A stretch of DNA of 64,000 nt from an uncultured Clostridia bacterium (GCA_944380775.1 CALWIP010000017.1:1-64000); one strand, 5' to 3'. Positions 7,890-18,998 are shown, counted from the first letter of the stretch. A program made the numbers and translations. The notes: generated by a model not told the origin, from the letters alone.

Positions 7890-9176
7890 TTATTCGCAGT
7901 CCCGGTAAATGATATCCTCGCGCGCCGGGCCGTTTGAAACAATCCACACCGGCACGCCCAGGCGTTCTTCTACAAACTCCACGTACCGGCGCGCGTTTTC
8001 CGGCAGGTCCTCATAGCGCTTAATCCCGCGGATATCGCATTTCCAGCCGGGCAACGTTTCCCACACCGGTTTGCAGCGCTTGAGCTGCGCCGTCGGCGGG
8101 AAGGAGTCGATCCGCTTGCCGTCCAGCTCATAAGCGACGCACACCGGAATCTCGTCGAGATAGCCGAGAACGTCCATCACGGTGAGCGCCACATGCGTCG
8201 CGCCCTGCACCTGCACGCCGTAGCGGGAGGCGACCAGGTCCATCCAGCCCATGCGGCGCGGGCGGCCCGTCGTCGCGCCGTATTCCCCGCCGTCTCCGCC
8301 GCGCCGGCGCAGCTCGTCGGCCTCCGGCCCGAAGATCTCGCTGACGAATTCCCCGGCGCCTACCGCGCTCGAATACGCCTTGACCACCGCGACAATCTGC
8401 CGGATCTCATACGGCGGAATCCCTGCGCCCACCGCGCCGTAGCCGGCAAGCGTAGAGCTGGAGGTCACCATCGGGTAAATGCCGAAATCCGGATCCTTCA
8501 GCGTGCCAAGCTGGCCTTCCAGCAGGATGGTCTTTCCTTCTTTCACCGCCTGGTGCAGGTATGAGAACGTGTCCGCAACATAGGGCGTGATGAGCGCCTT
8601 ATATTCCATCAGCTTTTCGTACACCGCATCCACAGAGAGCGGCTCGCGGTGGTACAAGTGCTCATAAAGGACGTTTTTCAGGTCCAGCACATGGGCAATG
8701 CGGTCGCGCAGGCTCGCTTCATCGTCGTAAAGGTCGTTGATCTGGAACCCAATCTTCGCATATTTATCCGAGTAAAACGGCGCAATGCCGGATTTGGTCG
8801 AGCCAAATGATTTCGAAGAAAGCCGCGCTTCTTCCATTGAGTCAAGCTCCACATGATAGGGCATGACAATTTGCGCGCGGTTTGAGACCATCACATTTGG
8901 CGCAGGAACGCCGCGCTCTTCGAGGGATTTGATCTCTTTGATGAAATTTTCCACGCTGAGCGCCACGCCATTTCCAATAATATTGGTGATGTGGCGGTAA
9001 AACACGCCGGAGGGCAGCTGATGCAGGGCAAATTTCCCATAATTGTTGATGATGGTATGCCCGGCGTTGCTCCCGCCCTGAAAGCGGATGACAATATCGG
9101 ACTGCGCCGCCATCACATCTGTAATCTTCCCTTTTCCTTCGTCGCCCCAGTTGGCGCCGACAATTGCTTTGACCAT
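7890..9176 (-). CDS. purA: adenylosuccinate synthetase
   Basis: PurA joins IMP and aspartate using GTP, the first committed step to AMP. The 428-residue protein opens MVKAIVGANWGDEGKGK, with the GTP loop GDEGKGK at residues 11-17 and the catalytic Asp there. The GGSNAGHT segment with the catalytic His follows. The start at 9176 is preceded by AGGAAAGG. An in-frame extension upstream to 9230 lacks family similarity. It has its own weak promoter and a strong terminator, so it is at least partly a separate unit between purB and glmS. Confidence 0.95.
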   Translation of the reverse strand: MVKAIVGANWGDEGKGKITDVMAAQSDIVIRFQGGSNAGHTIINNYGKFALHQLPSGVFYRHITNIIGNGVALSVENFIKEIKSLEERGVPAPNVMVSNRAQIVMPYHVELDSMEEARLSSKSFGSTKSGIAPFYSDKYAKIGFQINDLYDDEASLRDRIAHVLDLKNVLYEHLYHREPLSVDAVYEKLMEYKALITPYVADTFSYLHQAVKEGKTILLEGQLGTLKDPDFGIYPMVTSSSTLAGYGAVGAGIPPYEIRQIVAVVKAYSSAVGAGEFVSEIFGPEADELRRRGGDGGEYGATTGRPRRMGWMDLVASRYGVQVQGATHVALTVMDVLGYLDEIPVCVAYELDGKRIDSFPPTAQLKRCKPVWETLPGWKCDIRGIKRYEDLPENARRYVEFVEERLGVPVWIVSNGPAREDIIYRDCE

Positions 9177-9253
9177 GCTATCCCTTTCCTGCCTGCCGCC
9201 CAGCGGTAAAACACGTTGCCCCGCGGCCATATTTAGGCAACAACAGCTTTTTA

Positions 9254-9282
9254 ATCATACCATATTCTGCCGGGAAATGAAA
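9254..9282 (-). promoter_or_regulatory. possible purA promoter with extended -10
   Basis: TGGTATGAT on the minus strand gives a -10 box (9254-9259) with an upstream TG element. TTTCAT at 9277-9282 is a poor -35 box at 17 bp spacing. It sits in the 123-bp gap between purB and purA. Confidence 0.45.
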
Positions 9283-9299
9283 CGGGATTTCACAAAAAA

Positions 9300-10730
9300 T
9301 CACACATTTATTTCCGCTTTTTCGCAGCCAACGCCCTGGTAACGGTCCAAAACCGGCCGCACCGTGCCGCAGAGGAACTCCTCCACCTGCTGCGGCGCGC
9401 GCCCGACAAATTTCGAGGGCTCGAGCAGCTGCCCGAGTTCTTCCTGCGTGACGCCAAAAGCGGGGTCCGCCGCAATGCGGCTGAGCAGGTCGTTTTCGCC
9501 GCCCTCTTCCTTGACCACACGGGACGCGGCCATCGAATGCACGCGGATGCGTTCATGGAGCTGCTGCCGGTCCCCGCCGCGCTTTACGGCGTCCATCAGG
9601 ATATTCTCTGTCGCCATAAACGGCAGTTCCCGGCGCAAATGCTGCTCGATCACCTTCGGATAGACGACGAGACCGTCCGCCACATTGGCGTAAAGCTCCA
9701 AAATGCCGTCTACCGCAAGGAACGCCTCCGGCACGCTGACGCGCTTGTTGGCGGAATCGTCGAGTGTGCGCTCAAACCACTGTGTGGCGGCCGTCATGGC
9801 CGGGTTGAGGCTGTCGGCGATGACATAGCGCGCAAGGGACGCAATGCGCTCAGAGCGCATCGGGTTGCGCTTGTATGCCATGGCCGAAGAACCGATCTGA
9901 TGTTTTTCAAACGGCTCCTCCACCTCTTTGAGGTGCTGCAAAAGGCGGATATCGTTCGAGAATTTCGCAGCGCTCTGCGCAATGCCGCTGAGCACCGCCA
10001 GCACCTGGCTGTCCAGCTTGCGGGAATACGTCTGGCCGGACACCGGGAAACAGGCTTCATACCCCATTTTTTCCGCAATCTTGCGGTCGAGCGCCTTGAC
10101 CTTCTCGTGGTCCCCGTCGAACAGCTCGAGGAAGCTGGCTTGCGTGCCGGTTGTCCCCTTGGAGCCAAGCAGCTTCGCCTTGCCCAGTTGATACTCCACG
10201 TCCTCCAGGTCCATCAGCAGGTCTTGCATCCACAGGGTGGCGCGTTTGCCTACGGTGGTCGGCTGCGCAGGTTGGAAATGCGTGAACGCCAGGGTCGGCA
10301 GGCTGCGGTACTCCTCTGCAAAGCCGGAGAGCACGCGCAGCACGCGCACCAATTTATCACGCACCAGGCGAAGCGCTTCCGTCATGACAATCACGTCTGT
10401 GTTGTCGCCCACATAGCAAGAGGTTGCGCCCAGATGGATGATCGGCGCCGCCTTCGGGCATTGCACGCCAAACGCATACACATGCGCCATCACGTCGTGG
10501 CGCACCTCTTTTTCGCGGGCCTGCGCCACCTCGTAATTGATCTCGTCCTGGTGCTGCTTCATCTCGTCGATCTGCTCCTGCGTGACCGGGAGCCCCAGCT
10601 CCTTTTCAGCCTCAGCGAGCGCGATCCACAACCGCCGCCAGGTGCGGAATTTCATATCCGGCGAAAACAGGAATTTCATTTCCTTGCTCGCGTAGCGGGA
10701 CGAAAGCGGCGACTCATAGGTATCCTTCAT
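9300..10730 (-). CDS. purB: adenylosuccinate lyase
   Basis: PurB cleaves SAICAR and adenylosuccinate, releasing fumarate, and so acts twice in purine synthesis. The 476-residue protein has the fumarase/aspartase-family signature GSSAMAYKRNPMRSE with the catalytic Ser loop at about residue 290, and the His-containing SCYVGDNTD and QPTTVGKR regions. ATG at 10730 was chosen over the TTG directly before it because AAAGGATG is better spaced. It lies between purC and purA, the other two enzymes handling its substrates. Confidence 0.95.
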   Translation of the reverse strand: MKDTYESPLSSRYASKEMKFLFSPDMKFRTWRRLWIALAEAEKELGLPVTQEQIDEMKQHQDEINYEVAQAREKEVRHDVMAHVYAFGVQCPKAAPIIHLGATSCYVGDNTDVIVMTEALRLVRDKLVRVLRVLSGFAEEYRSLPTLAFTHFQPAQPTTVGKRATLWMQDLLMDLEDVEYQLGKAKLLGSKGTTGTQASFLELFDGDHEKVKALDRKIAEKMGYEACFPVSGQTYSRKLDSQVLAVLSGIAQSAAKFSNDIRLLQHLKEVEEPFEKHQIGSSAMAYKRNPMRSERIASLARYVIADSLNPAMTAATQWFERTLDDSANKRVSVPEAFLAVDGILELYANVADGLVVYPKVIEQHLRRELPFMATENILMDAVKRGGDRQQLHERIRVHSMAASRVVKEEGGENDLLSRIAADPAFGVTQEELGQLLEPSKFVGRAPQQVEEFLCGTVRPVLDRYQGVGCEKAEINV

Positions 10731-10777
10731 CAAGTTGTCATCCTTTCCGTTTTGACGGCGTCATCAAACAGGGGGAA

Positions 10778-10803
10778 CCCGCCCAGGCTGTTCCCTGGGC
10801 GGG
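10778..10803 (-). terminator. hairpin between purC and purB without a T-run
   Basis: CCCGCCCAGG (10778-10787) pairs perfectly with 10794-10803 around a 6-base loop. No T-tract follows in the leftward direction, so it is more likely an mRNA-processing or stability element than a full terminator. Confidence 0.5.
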
Positions 10804-10817
10804 CGCGGTTCTACCAG

Positions 10818-11522
<705 letters not shown>

Positions 11523-11560
11523 TTTCAAAAACCTCCTAAAATTACTCGCACACGCGGGAG

Positions 11561-14500
11561 TCAAACGAAATCCACCGAGGTGGAGACGGTCGTAATATCA
11601 AAGACGGAAAGATTGGTTTCGCTTACATGGCGCACGCAGTTGAGGAACGCGTTCGCCGTGTCCAGCGAAGTCAGGCACGGGATGCCCGCCTCTACCGTGT
11701 TGCGGCGGATGAGGAATCCATCGCGGTGGTTCTGCACCATTTTGGACGGCGTGTTAATGACCAGGTCGATTTCACCGGAGAGGATTTTGTCTAGGATATC
11801 CGGCTTACCGTCTCCGATCTTATACAGCAGTGTCGCGGGTACGCCGTTGCGGCGCAGGTATTCGGCTGTGCCGGCGGTGGCAAAGATCTGCCAGCCAATT
11901 TCCTGCAGTCCTTTCGCAATCGGTAGAACTTCCGCTTTGTCGCTGTCTTTTACGGTAATGATGGCGTTTCCGTCGGTGAGCAGGTGCATGCCAGCCCCCG
12001 AGAACGCCTTGATGAGCGCTTCGTCGTAGGTTTTCGCAATGCCGAGCACCTCGCCGGTGGATTTCATCTCCGGGCCGAGATTGACGTCGGCGCCGTAGAG
12101 CTTTTCAAACGAGAAGACCGGCATCTTGATGGCGATGAGATCCTGCTCTGGCTGCAGGCCGTAAGGGAACCCCATTTCCGGCAGCGTTTTGCCAAAGAAC
12201 GTGCCAACCGCCAGCGGGACAATCGGAATCCCCGTCACCTTGGTGATATACGGGATGGTGCGGGACGAGCGCGGGTTCGCTTCGATGACGTAGACCTGTT
12301 CGTCCTTAATGATGAATTGGATGTTGAGCAAGCCTTTGACGCGCAGCGCCTTGGCCAGCTTGCGGGTGTAATCCACCACCATTTCCTGCATTTTGGGGTC
12401 GACGCCGACCGCCGGGTAGACCGAGATACTGTCGCCCGAGTGAACGCCGGCGCGCTCGATGTGCTTCATAATGCCGGGGATGACGCTGTCGATGCCGTCG
12501 CACACCGCGTCGACCTCCACTTCGGTCCCCATAAGGTATTTATCAACCAGGATCGGATGTTCCTGGGCCACCATATTGATGATGCCGATCTGGTCCCGGA
12601 TATCGTCGTCGTTGTAGGCGATGTTCATGCCCTGGCCGCCCAAAACGTACGAGGGACGCACCAGCACCGGGTAACCAAGTTCGTTTGCGGCGCGGATTGC
12701 CTCGTCGCAGGTGAACACCATGCGCCCCGCCGCGCGCGGGATGCCGAGCTCGTTAAGGATGGCGTCGAAGCGCTCGCGGTCCTCCGCTTCGTCAATGCTG
12801 TCAAACGAAGTCCCGAGGATCGGCACGCCCATCTTTTCAATGGCGCCGGCCAGCTTAATGGCCGTCTGGCCGCCGAACTGCACCACTGCGCCGTCGGGAT
12901 GCTCCAGTTCGACAATGTGGCGCACGTCTTCCGGGGTGAGAGGCTCAAAATAAAGCTTGTCTGCAATGTCGAAATCGGTGCTGACCGTTTCGGGGTTATT
13001 ATTGACGATGATGGTTTCGCACCCCTCGTCGCGCAGAGCCCAAACGCTGTGGACGGAGCAGAAGTCAAACTCAATGCCCTGGCCGATGCGGATGGGACCG
13101 GAGCCGATGACAAGGATCTTCTTGCGGCCGCTTTCGGGAACCGATTCGTTTTCCGTGCCATAGCAAGAATAATAATACGGCGTAGCAGCGTCGAATTCTG
13201 CGGCGCAGGTGTCGACCATTTTATACACCGGGTGGATGTTCCACTCGTCTTCCAGGGCGCGCACCGCCTCCTCTGTTTTACCGGTGATCTTGGCAATGGT
13301 GCGGTCCGGGAATTCAAAGTTTTTTGCTGCGCGGAGCAGTTCCTCTGTGAGCGGCTCGTCCGCCAGGCGCTTTTCCATCGAAATGATCGAGGCGAGCTTA
13401 TCGAGGAACCAGCGGTCGATCTTCGTCACATGATGGATCTTGTTGCGGTCGAACCCCCGGCGGATCGCCTCCGCAACGGCGAAGATCCGGCGGTCATCCA
13501 CCGCGTGGATGCGCTCAGCGACGTCAAAATCGGAGAGGCCGTCCAGCTCGTCGTCAAACAGGTCATAGGTTGCCTGTTCCAGCGAACGGATCGCCTTCAT
13601 CAGCGCGCCTTCAAAGCTCGTGCTGATCGCCATGACTTCGCCGGTTGCCTTCATTTGCGTGCCAAGGCTGCGCTTCGCGTGCACGAATTTGTCAAACGGC
13701 CATTTCGGAATCTTCACAACGCAGTAGTCGAGCGTCGGCTCAAAGCAGGCGAACGTCTTCTGTGTGATGGCGTTCGGGATCTCGTCGAGCGTGTAGCCCA
13801 GCGCGATTTTCGAAGCGACTTTTGCAATGGGGTAACCGGTCGCCTTGGAGGCCAGCGCGGAAGAGCGGCTCACGCGCGGGTTGACCTCGATGACGCAGTA
13901 CTCAAAGCTGTCGGGGTTGAGCGCAAACTGGACGTTGCAGCCGCCCTCTACTTTCAGTTCCGTGATGATGTCGAGCGCCGCGCTGCGCAGCATCTGCGTT
14001 TCCTTGTCTGCCAGGGTTTGGCATGGCGCGACGACAATGGAATCGCCCGTATGCACGCCGACCGGGTCGAAGTTTTCCATGTTACACACAGTGATGCAGT
14101 TGCCGTTATGGTCGCGCATCACCTCGTATTCAATTTCTTTCCAACCGGAGATGCAGCGCTCAATGAGCACTTGGTTGACACGGCTGCGGTGCAGGCCGGT
14201 GGTCGCAATGGCGATGAGCTGTTCCTCGGAATAAGCAATGCCGCCGCCGCTGCCGCCGAGCGTGTAGGCAGGGCGCACCACAACCGGGTAACCGATCTTT
14301 TTCGCTATGGCGCAGCTTTCCTCCACCGACTCCGCAATGGCGCTTTCCGCACACGGCTGGTGGATGCGCTCCATCGCCTCTTTGAAGAGTTCGCGGTCCT
14401 CCGCCATGCGGATGGTGTCAGCGTTTGTGCCGATCATTTCCACATGGTGCTCGCGCAAAAAGCCGCTTTCTTCTAGCTCAACCGCCAGGTTCAGGGCATT

Positions 14501-14779
14501 TTGCCCGCCAAGGGTCGGCAGGATGCTGTCTGGGCGCTCCTTACGGATGACTTTTTTGATGGTGTCGATTGTCAGCGGCTCAATGTAAACCTTATCCGCA
14601 ATGTCTTTATCCGTCATGATGGTGGCGGGGTTCGAATTGATGAGGATGACCTCAACGCCTTCCTCGCGCAGGGCGCGGCAGGCCTGGGTTCCGGCGTAGT
14701 CAAATTCTGCCGCCTGCCCAATGACGATGGGCCCGGAACCGATGATGACGACCTTTTTGATCTCTTCGCGCTTGCTCAT
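11561..14779 (-). CDS. carB: carbamoyl-phosphate synthase large subunit
   Basis: CarB makes carbamoyl phosphate from bicarbonate, ammonia (channelled from CarA) and two ATP, feeding pyrimidine and arginine synthesis. The 1072-residue length is canonical. Two homologous ATP-grasp halves begin about residue 10 ([21 protein letters not shown]) and about residue 555 ([19 protein letters not shown]). A C-terminal MGS-like allosteric domain covers about the last 130 residues. The ATG overlaps the carA stop in an ATGA, implying translational coupling and 1:1 output. Confidence 0.97.
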   Translation of the reverse strand: MSKREEIKKVVIIGSGPIVIGQAAEFDYAGTQACRALREEGVEVILINSNPATIMTDKDIADKVYIEPLTIDTIKKVIRKERPDSILPTLGGQNALNLAVELEESGFLREHHVEMIGTNADTIRMAEDRELFKEAMERIHQPCAESAIAESVEESCAIAKKIGYPVVVRPAYTLGGSGGGIAYSEEQLIAIATTGLHRSRVNQVLIERCISGWKEIEYEVMRDHNGNCITVCNMENFDPVGVHTGDSIVVAPCQTLADKETQMLRSAALDIITELKVEGGCNVQFALNPDSFEYCVIEVNPRVSRSSALASKATGYPIAKVASKIALGYTLDEIPNAITQKTFACFEPTLDYCVVKIPKWPFDKFVHAKRSLGTQMKATGEVMAISTSFEGALMKAIRSLEQATYDLFDDELDGLSDFDVAERIHAVDDRRIFAVAEAIRRGFDRNKIHHVTKIDRWFLDKLASIISMEKRLADEPLTEELLRAAKNFEFPDRTIAKITGKTEEAVRALEDEWNIHPVYKMVDTCAAEFDAATPYYYSCYGTENESVPESGRKKILVIGSGPIRIGQGIEFDFCSVHSVWALRDEGCETIIVNNNPETVSTDFDIADKLYFEPLTPEDVRHIVELEHPDGAVVQFGGQTAIKLAGAIEKMGVPILGTSFDSIDEAEDRERFDAILNELGIPRAAGRMVFTCDEAIRAANELGYPVLVRPSYVLGGQGMNIAYNDDDIRDQIGIINMVAQEHPILVDKYLMGTEVEVDAVCDGIDSVIPGIMKHIERAGVHSGDSISVYPAVGVDPKMQEMVVDYTRKLAKALRVKGLLNIQFIIKDEQVYVIEANPRSSRTIPYITKVTGIPIVPLAVGTFFGKTLPEMGFPYGLQPEQDLIAIKMPVFSFEKLYGADVNLGPEMKSTGEVLGIAKTYDEALIKAFSGAGMHLLTDGNAIITVKDSDKAEVLPIAKGLQEIGWQIFATAGTAEYLRRNGVPATLLYKIGDGKPDILDKILSGEIDLVINTPSKMVQNHRDGFLIRRNTVEAGIPCLTSLDTANAFLNCVRHVSETNLSVFDITTVSTSVDFV

Positions 14780-15852
14780 AGCTGGCCTCCTCCAATCACC
14801 CGCAAAAACTGGTCGAATAAAAATCCGGTGTCAAGCGGCCCGCCGGAAGCCTCCGGGTGGAACTGCACCGAGAAGACCTTTCCGTTGCGGTAGGTGAGGC
14901 CCTCGACGCTCTGGTCGTTCATGCTCACAAAGCTTACATCCGCCACCTTCGGGTCTACCGTCTTCGCGTCGACTACATAGCCGTGGTTCTGCGAAGTGAT
15001 GTATACCCGCCCGGTGGAGAGGTCCTTTACCGGGTGGTTAATGCCGCGGTGGCCGTATTTGAGCTTATAGGTATCCGCGCCGTGGGCCAGCGCCATGAGC
15101 TGGTGCCCCAGGCAGATGGCAAACGTCGGGACGCCATGGGCGTAGATCTTCTTTAACTCCGCAATCTGCGGGCCGCAGTCTTTCGGGTCGCCCGGGCCGT
15201 TTGAGAGCATGAAGCCGTCCGGCTTCCATTCCATCATCTCCTCAAACGTGGCGCTGCACGGGAAACGCCGCACCGTGCAGCCGCGCTTTACCAGGCAGCG
15301 GATGATATTTTGCTTCACGCCATAGTCGCACAGCGCAATTTTCACCGGCCCGTCGCCGTAAACGCTGTCCCCGTGACCGCTCACTTCTTCCACGTGAGAG
15401 CGCAGCGCAAAACCGGAGATCTGTTCTTTCATTGCGGCGGTATCGGGATGGTCCCCGTAGGCGATCATCCCGCGCATTGTGCCGCTTTCGCGCAGGCAGC
15501 GGGTCAACGCGCGTGTGTCGAGGCCCTGCATCCCAGCAATATGATTGTTTTTAAGGTAACTTTGGAGGTCGATGTCGCAGCGGAAATTGCTGGCAAGCGT
15601 AGACACCGAATGCACCAAAAACGCGCTGAGCCACGGTTTGACCGACTCGGCGTCCTCATAGCAGATGCCATAGTTGCCCATAAGCGGATAGGTCATCACG
15701 ACGCCCTGTCCCGCGTAGGACGGGTCCGTGAGCAGCTCGGTGTAACCGCACATAGCGCTGTTGAACACCACTTCGCACAGGACGTCGTGCTCGTCGCCGA
15801 AGCCCTCGCCTTCAAAGGTCATCCCGTTTTCAAGCATCAACAATGCTTTCAT
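14776..15852 (-). CDS. carA: carbamoyl-phosphate synthase small (glutaminase) subunit
   Basis: CarA hydrolyses glutamine and passes ammonia to CarB. The 358-residue protein has the N-terminal CarA domain (MKALLMLENGMTFEGEGFG) and a class-I glutaminase with the nucleophile motif FAICLGHQL and the His-Glu dyad in VQFHPEASGGP. The gene is preceded by a strong promoter and a roughly 190-base structured leader. No pyrimidine genes other than carAB are nearby. Confidence 0.96.
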   Translation of the reverse strand: MKALLMLENGMTFEGEGFGDEHDVLCEVVFNSAMCGYTELLTDPSYAGQGVVMTYPLMGNYGICYEDAESVKPWLSAFLVHSVSTLASNFRCDIDLQSYLKNNHIAGMQGLDTRALTRCLRESGTMRGMIAYGDHPDTAAMKEQISGFALRSHVEEVSGHGDSVYGDGPVKIALCDYGVKQNIIRCLVKRGCTVRRFPCSATFEEMMEWKPDGFMLSNGPGDPKDCGPQIAELKKIYAHGVPTFAICLGHQLMALAHGADTYKLKYGHRGINHPVKDLSTGRVYITSQNHGYVVDAKTVDPKVADVSFVSMNDQSVEGLTYRNGKVFSVQFHPEASGGPLDTGFLFDQFLRVIGGGQL

Positions 15853-16344
15853 AGTTTACCGCCATTTCTCCGTACAAATTTTATCTCTGCCCCCGCCGCC
15901 CGTACGGTGGAAAGCGGGAGTCCCGGCGCGAGCGGCAAGCCGGCCGCAGCCGGTTTCCCTCTCCCCATAGAGAAACGGCCTGCCGCGCCGTTCCTCCGCG
16001 CTTCCCCGCGCCCGAAACGCAGGAAAGCAAAAGTTTGGACCTGCCTTATTATATCAGATTCTCTCTCCCCCGTCAAAAAGGAATTCCGCAGGTTTTTGCC
16101 TCAGGCGCACTGGCAGCGCGCGAGGGGCGTAAAACGCGGGCGCGCTGGAGGCCGGGGGGCCTTCCACATAAAAAGAACAAGGCCGATCCCTTCCAGAAAC
16201 CTCCTTGTCGCGCCGTTTTCATTATAGAACAACTTTATTGTATTCGATTCGGCCAAGCCTGTCAATCTTTTTTCCGGCCGTTCCCCGGATTTAGGAAGAT
16301 GCACAAAAAGCCGTCTGCCGGAAAGCGCATTCTTTCCCCCGCGC
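15853..16344. other. intergenic region between carA and rlmH: carA promoter and long GC-rich leader
   Basis: The minus-strand leader (about 15853-16040) can form several GC hairpins, including GCCGGC repeats near 15940, but there is no T-tract that would make an intrinsic terminator. A GAGAGG motif in one loop recalls part of a PyrR site, but the rest of that consensus is missing. The part from 16080 to 16344 holds no recognisable gene. Confidence 0.5.
16048..16076 (-). promoter_or_regulatory. sigma-A promoter of carAB
   Basis: On the minus strand, TTGACG (16071-16076) and TATAAT (16048-16053) are separated by 17 bases. This is a near-perfect promoter and predicts a leader of about 190 nucleotides before carA. 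Confidence 0.85.
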
Positions 16345-16821
16345 TCATTTGTGGTACTTCCCGTGGGATGAAATCTGGAACGCGCGGTAGACCTGTTCGC
16401 ATAGAACGACGCGGGCCAGCTGGTGAGGCAGTGTGAGCCGGGAAAGGGAGAGCCGCAGCGCCCCCTCCGCCTTGAGCTTCTCGTCCAGGCCGTAGGAGCT
16501 GCCAATGAGGAACGTGACGGCGCTCTGCCCGCGCAGCGCATAGGAAGAGAGCAGCTCCGCCAGTTCCGGGGAGGAAAGCTCTTTTCCTTCCACACAGAGC
16601 GGCAGCAGGACGCCGGCAGCGGCGGCGCGGAGCTTTCCGGCCTCTTCCCGCAGCGCCGCTTCAATCTGCGCCTGCGACGGCGCGTCCGGAAGGCGGCTTT
16701 CCGGGACTTCTACCACCCGGAATTTGCAGAAGGCGCCCAGGCGTTTGGCATATTCGCGGCAGGCGTCCACCCAATAGGCCTCTTTACATTTCCCTACACA
16801 GGCAATCGTGACAGAAAGCAA
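16345..16821 (-). CDS. rlmH: 23S rRNA (pseudouridine1915-N3)-methyltransferase RlmH
   Basis: RlmH is a SPOUT methyltransferase that modifies pseudouridine 1915 in helix 69 of assembled ribosomes. The 158-residue protein has the family start VTIACVGKCKE, the SAM-binding knot region FLIGSSYGLDE and the invariant tail ending HGKYHK. It follows walJ with a 21-bp gap, a neighbourhood common near the origin of Firmicutes. Confidence 0.95.
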   Translation of the reverse strand: MLSVTIACVGKCKEAYWVDACREYAKRLGAFCKFRVVEVPESRLPDAPSQAQIEAALREEAGKLRAAAAGVLLPLCVEGKELSSPELAELLSSYALRGQSAVTFLIGSSYGLDEKLKAEGALRLSLSRLTLPHQLARVVLCEQVYRAFQISSHGKYHK

Positions 16822-16842
16822 CGGTCTCTCCTCCCGGCGCAG

Positions 16843-17637
16843 TTAAAACAAGATGGTGCGGTGTTCCCGGTTTTCCCGCGGGGCGACGGCCAGTTCAAAG
16901 TCGCGTCCGGCGTTCATCCCCGCCATTTGGAGCGAGCAAAGGGACGTCTGGTAGGCGAGTTCCGGGGTGTTGTTCTCTTTGCTGAGGTGCGCTAGCAAAA
17001 AGCGCCCTGTGCCGCGCGCGGCAAGCTGCGGCAGCAGCGAGCTGCACGCCTCGTTAGAGAGGTGCCCGCTCTGTGAGAGGATGCGCCGCTTGAGCGCGTA
17101 AGGATACGGCCCGTTTTGCAGCATGCGCACATCGTGGTTGGACTCCAGAACCACCAGGTCGCAGCCTTGAAGCGCTGCGCTGACTTCCTCCGTTACCGAA
17201 CCGAGGTCTGTGCAAAACGCAATCTTCCTACCGTCGCTGGTGGCGACGGTGAAACCGTAGCCCTCCGCGCAGTCATGCGGGATGTGGAACGGCCGCACCG
17301 TCATACCGGCGCATTCCACACCCTCTGTGCTGAGCGCTACGGCCTGGTGCTTGGGGGTCAGGATGCCCGCCGTGCGCAGCGCGTGCAGCGTACCGGGGGA
17401 AGCGTAAGTACAGAGTCGGTTTTTGCCGGCAAAAACGCGCAGGCCGCTCACATGGTCTGTGTGCTCGTGGGTGATAAACACCGCCCGCACCGCCCGGAGC
17501 GGAATGCCGCAGGCGTCCAGCATCTCCGTGATCTGTTTTGCGCTGCGCCCTGCGTCAATCAACACGCCCTCTTCACTGTTCCCGACATAATAACTGTTTC
17601 CGCTGCTCCCGCTGAAAAGCGGACATACTCTCGCCAT
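16843..17637 (-). CDS. walJ: MBL-fold metallohydrolase, WalJ/YycJ family
   Basis: The 264-residue protein opens with the family signature CPLFSGSSGNSYYVG and carries the metallo-beta-lactamase metal motif THEHTDH at about residues 56-62, with later metal ligands (HIPHD, ESNHD). WalJ/YycJ proteins are linked to cell-wall and replication coordination through the WalRK regulon and have been proposed as exonucleases. No walRK genes are in this window. It is followed by rlmH. Confidence 0.85.
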   Translation of the reverse strand: MARVCPLFSGSSGNSYYVGNSEEGVLIDAGRSAKQITEMLDACGIPLRAVRAVFITHEHTDHVSGLRVFAGKNRLCTYASPGTLHALRTAGILTPKHQAVALSTEGVECAGMTVRPFHIPHDCAEGYGFTVATSDGRKIAFCTDLGSVTEEVSAALQGCDLVVLESNHDVRMLQNGPYPYALKRRILSQSGHLSNEACSSLLPQLAARGTGRFLLAHLSKENNTPELAYQTSLCSLQMAGMNAGRDFELAVAPRENREHRTILF

Positions 17638-17653
17638 GAACCCATCCTTTCCG

Positions 17654-17686
17654 CAAAAAGAAAGGGAATGGCCTTTGGCCTTTCCC
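17654..17686 (-). terminator. terminator of murA
   Basis: The stem GGGAA-GGCC (17664-17673) pairs with GGCC-TTCCC (17677-17686) around a 3-base loop. On the minus strand it is followed by TTTCTTTTT. It lies 23 bp past the murA stop and before walJ. Confidence 0.8.
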
Positions 17687-17708
17687 CCTCCAGGTCCCTC
17701 TCTTTTGT

Positions 17709-18998
17709 TTACACCACGCGCGCGACCGGCGCCGGGTCAAAAACGGAGACCCGCCGGATCTCCGCGCCAAGCGCGCGTAACTTGCCTTCGATATCCTCAT
17801 AGCCGCGTTCGATATACTGGATATCTTCTACCTGAGACGTCCCGTGCGCACAAAGCGCCGCAATCATCATGGCAGCGCCGGCCCGCAGGTCCGTCACTTT
17901 CACCGGCGCGGCATTCAAATGGTCCACGCCCTCCACCACGGCGATCTTCCCATCCACTGAGATCTGGGCGCCCATGCGGCGCAGTTCCTCAACATAGCGG
18001 AACCGGTTATCCCACACGCCTTCGTTGATGATGCTGGTTCCCTGGGCGATGGAAAGCAACACCGCAATCTGCGGTTGCATATCCGTCGGAAACCCCGGGT
18101 GCGGCATGGTTTTGATGTTGCATTTATGAAGCGGCCCCGTGCGCCGCACGCGGATGGAATCGTCATATTCTTCGATCTCCACGCCCATTTCCTCCAGTTT
18201 TGCGGAAATGGATTCCAAGTGCTTGGGAATGACGTTTTTGATGAGAACATTCCCGGCAGTGGCGGCTGCCGCGACCATATAGGTCCCCGCCTCAATCTGG
18301 TCCGGAATGATCGAATACGTTGCGCCGTGCAGGCGCTCAACGCCATAGATCTTGATCACATCGGTGCCGGCGCCGCGCACATCGGCGCCCATGGTGTTGA
18401 GGAAATTGGCCAGGTCTACAATATGTGGCTCACGGGCGGCGTTTTCAATGACGGTAACGCCTTTGGCGCGCACTGCCGCCAGCATGATGTTCACCGTCGC
18501 ACCGACCGAGACCACATCCAGATAGATCTGGTCGCCTTTGAGTTCTGCGGCATGGACGTCCACCATGCCCCCCTCCAGCGAATATTCCGCACCGAGCGCG
18601 GCGAATCCCTTCAAGTGCTGGTCGATGGGGCGAACGCCGAAGTCGCAGCCGCCGGGCATCGTCACCACCGCGTGGGAAAAACGGCCGAGCAGCGCGCCGA
18701 GCAGGTAATAAGAGGCGCGGATATGGCGGGCCAGTTCGTACGACGCCACATGCGAGTGGATTTTGCGCGGGTCGACCTCGATGGTGGATTGATCCACCAC
18801 GCGGATCCTGGCCCCTAAATCAGAAAGAATCCGTGTGATCGCCGTCACATCGGTGATATTCGGTATATTTTCAATACGGCAGACGTCCTCTGCGAGGATT
18901 GCCGCAGGGATGATCGCCAGCGCAGCGTTCTTTGCCCCGCTGATATTGACTTCCCCTTGAAGCCGGGTTTCCCCGGTGATGATGAATTTATCCAACAC
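17709..18998 (-). CDS. murA: UDP-N-acetylglucosamine 1-carboxyvinyltransferase
   Basis: MurA transfers enolpyruvate from PEP to UDP-GlcNAc, the first committed step of peptidoglycan synthesis. The 429-residue protein has the substrate loop GAKNAAL (about residues 21-27) and the catalytic Cys118 in MPGGCDFGVRP. This predicts a fosfomycin-sensitive enzyme rather than a Cys-to-Asp resistant form. The start is GTG, eight bases after GGGAG. It has its own promoter and terminator. Confidence 0.95.
   Translation of the reverse strand: MLDKFIITGETRLQGEVNISGAKNAALAIIPAAILAEDVCRIENIPNITDVTAITRILSDLGARIRVVDQSTIEVDPRKIHSHVASYELARHIRASYYLLGALLGRFSHAVVTMPGGCDFGVRPIDQHLKGFAALGAEYSLEGGMVDVHAAELKGDQIYLDVVSVGATVNIMLAAVRAKGVTVIENAAREPHIVDLANFLNTMGADVRGAGTDVIKIYGVERLHGATYSIIPDQIEAGTYMVAAAATAGNVLIKNVIPKHLESISAKLEEMGVEIEEYDDSIRVRRTGPLHKCNIKTMPHPGFPTDMQPQIAVLLSIAQGTSIINEGVWDNRFRYVEELRRMGAQISVDGKIAVVEGVDHLNAAPVKVTDLRAGAAMMIAALCAHGTSQVEDIQYIERGYEDIEGKLRALGAEIRRVSVFDPAPVARVV

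Noticed and set aside
15940..15990. PyrR-binding-like GAGAGG loop in the carA leader
   Set aside because: The flanking consensus bases and an attenuator terminator are missing, so it was kept only as a note.
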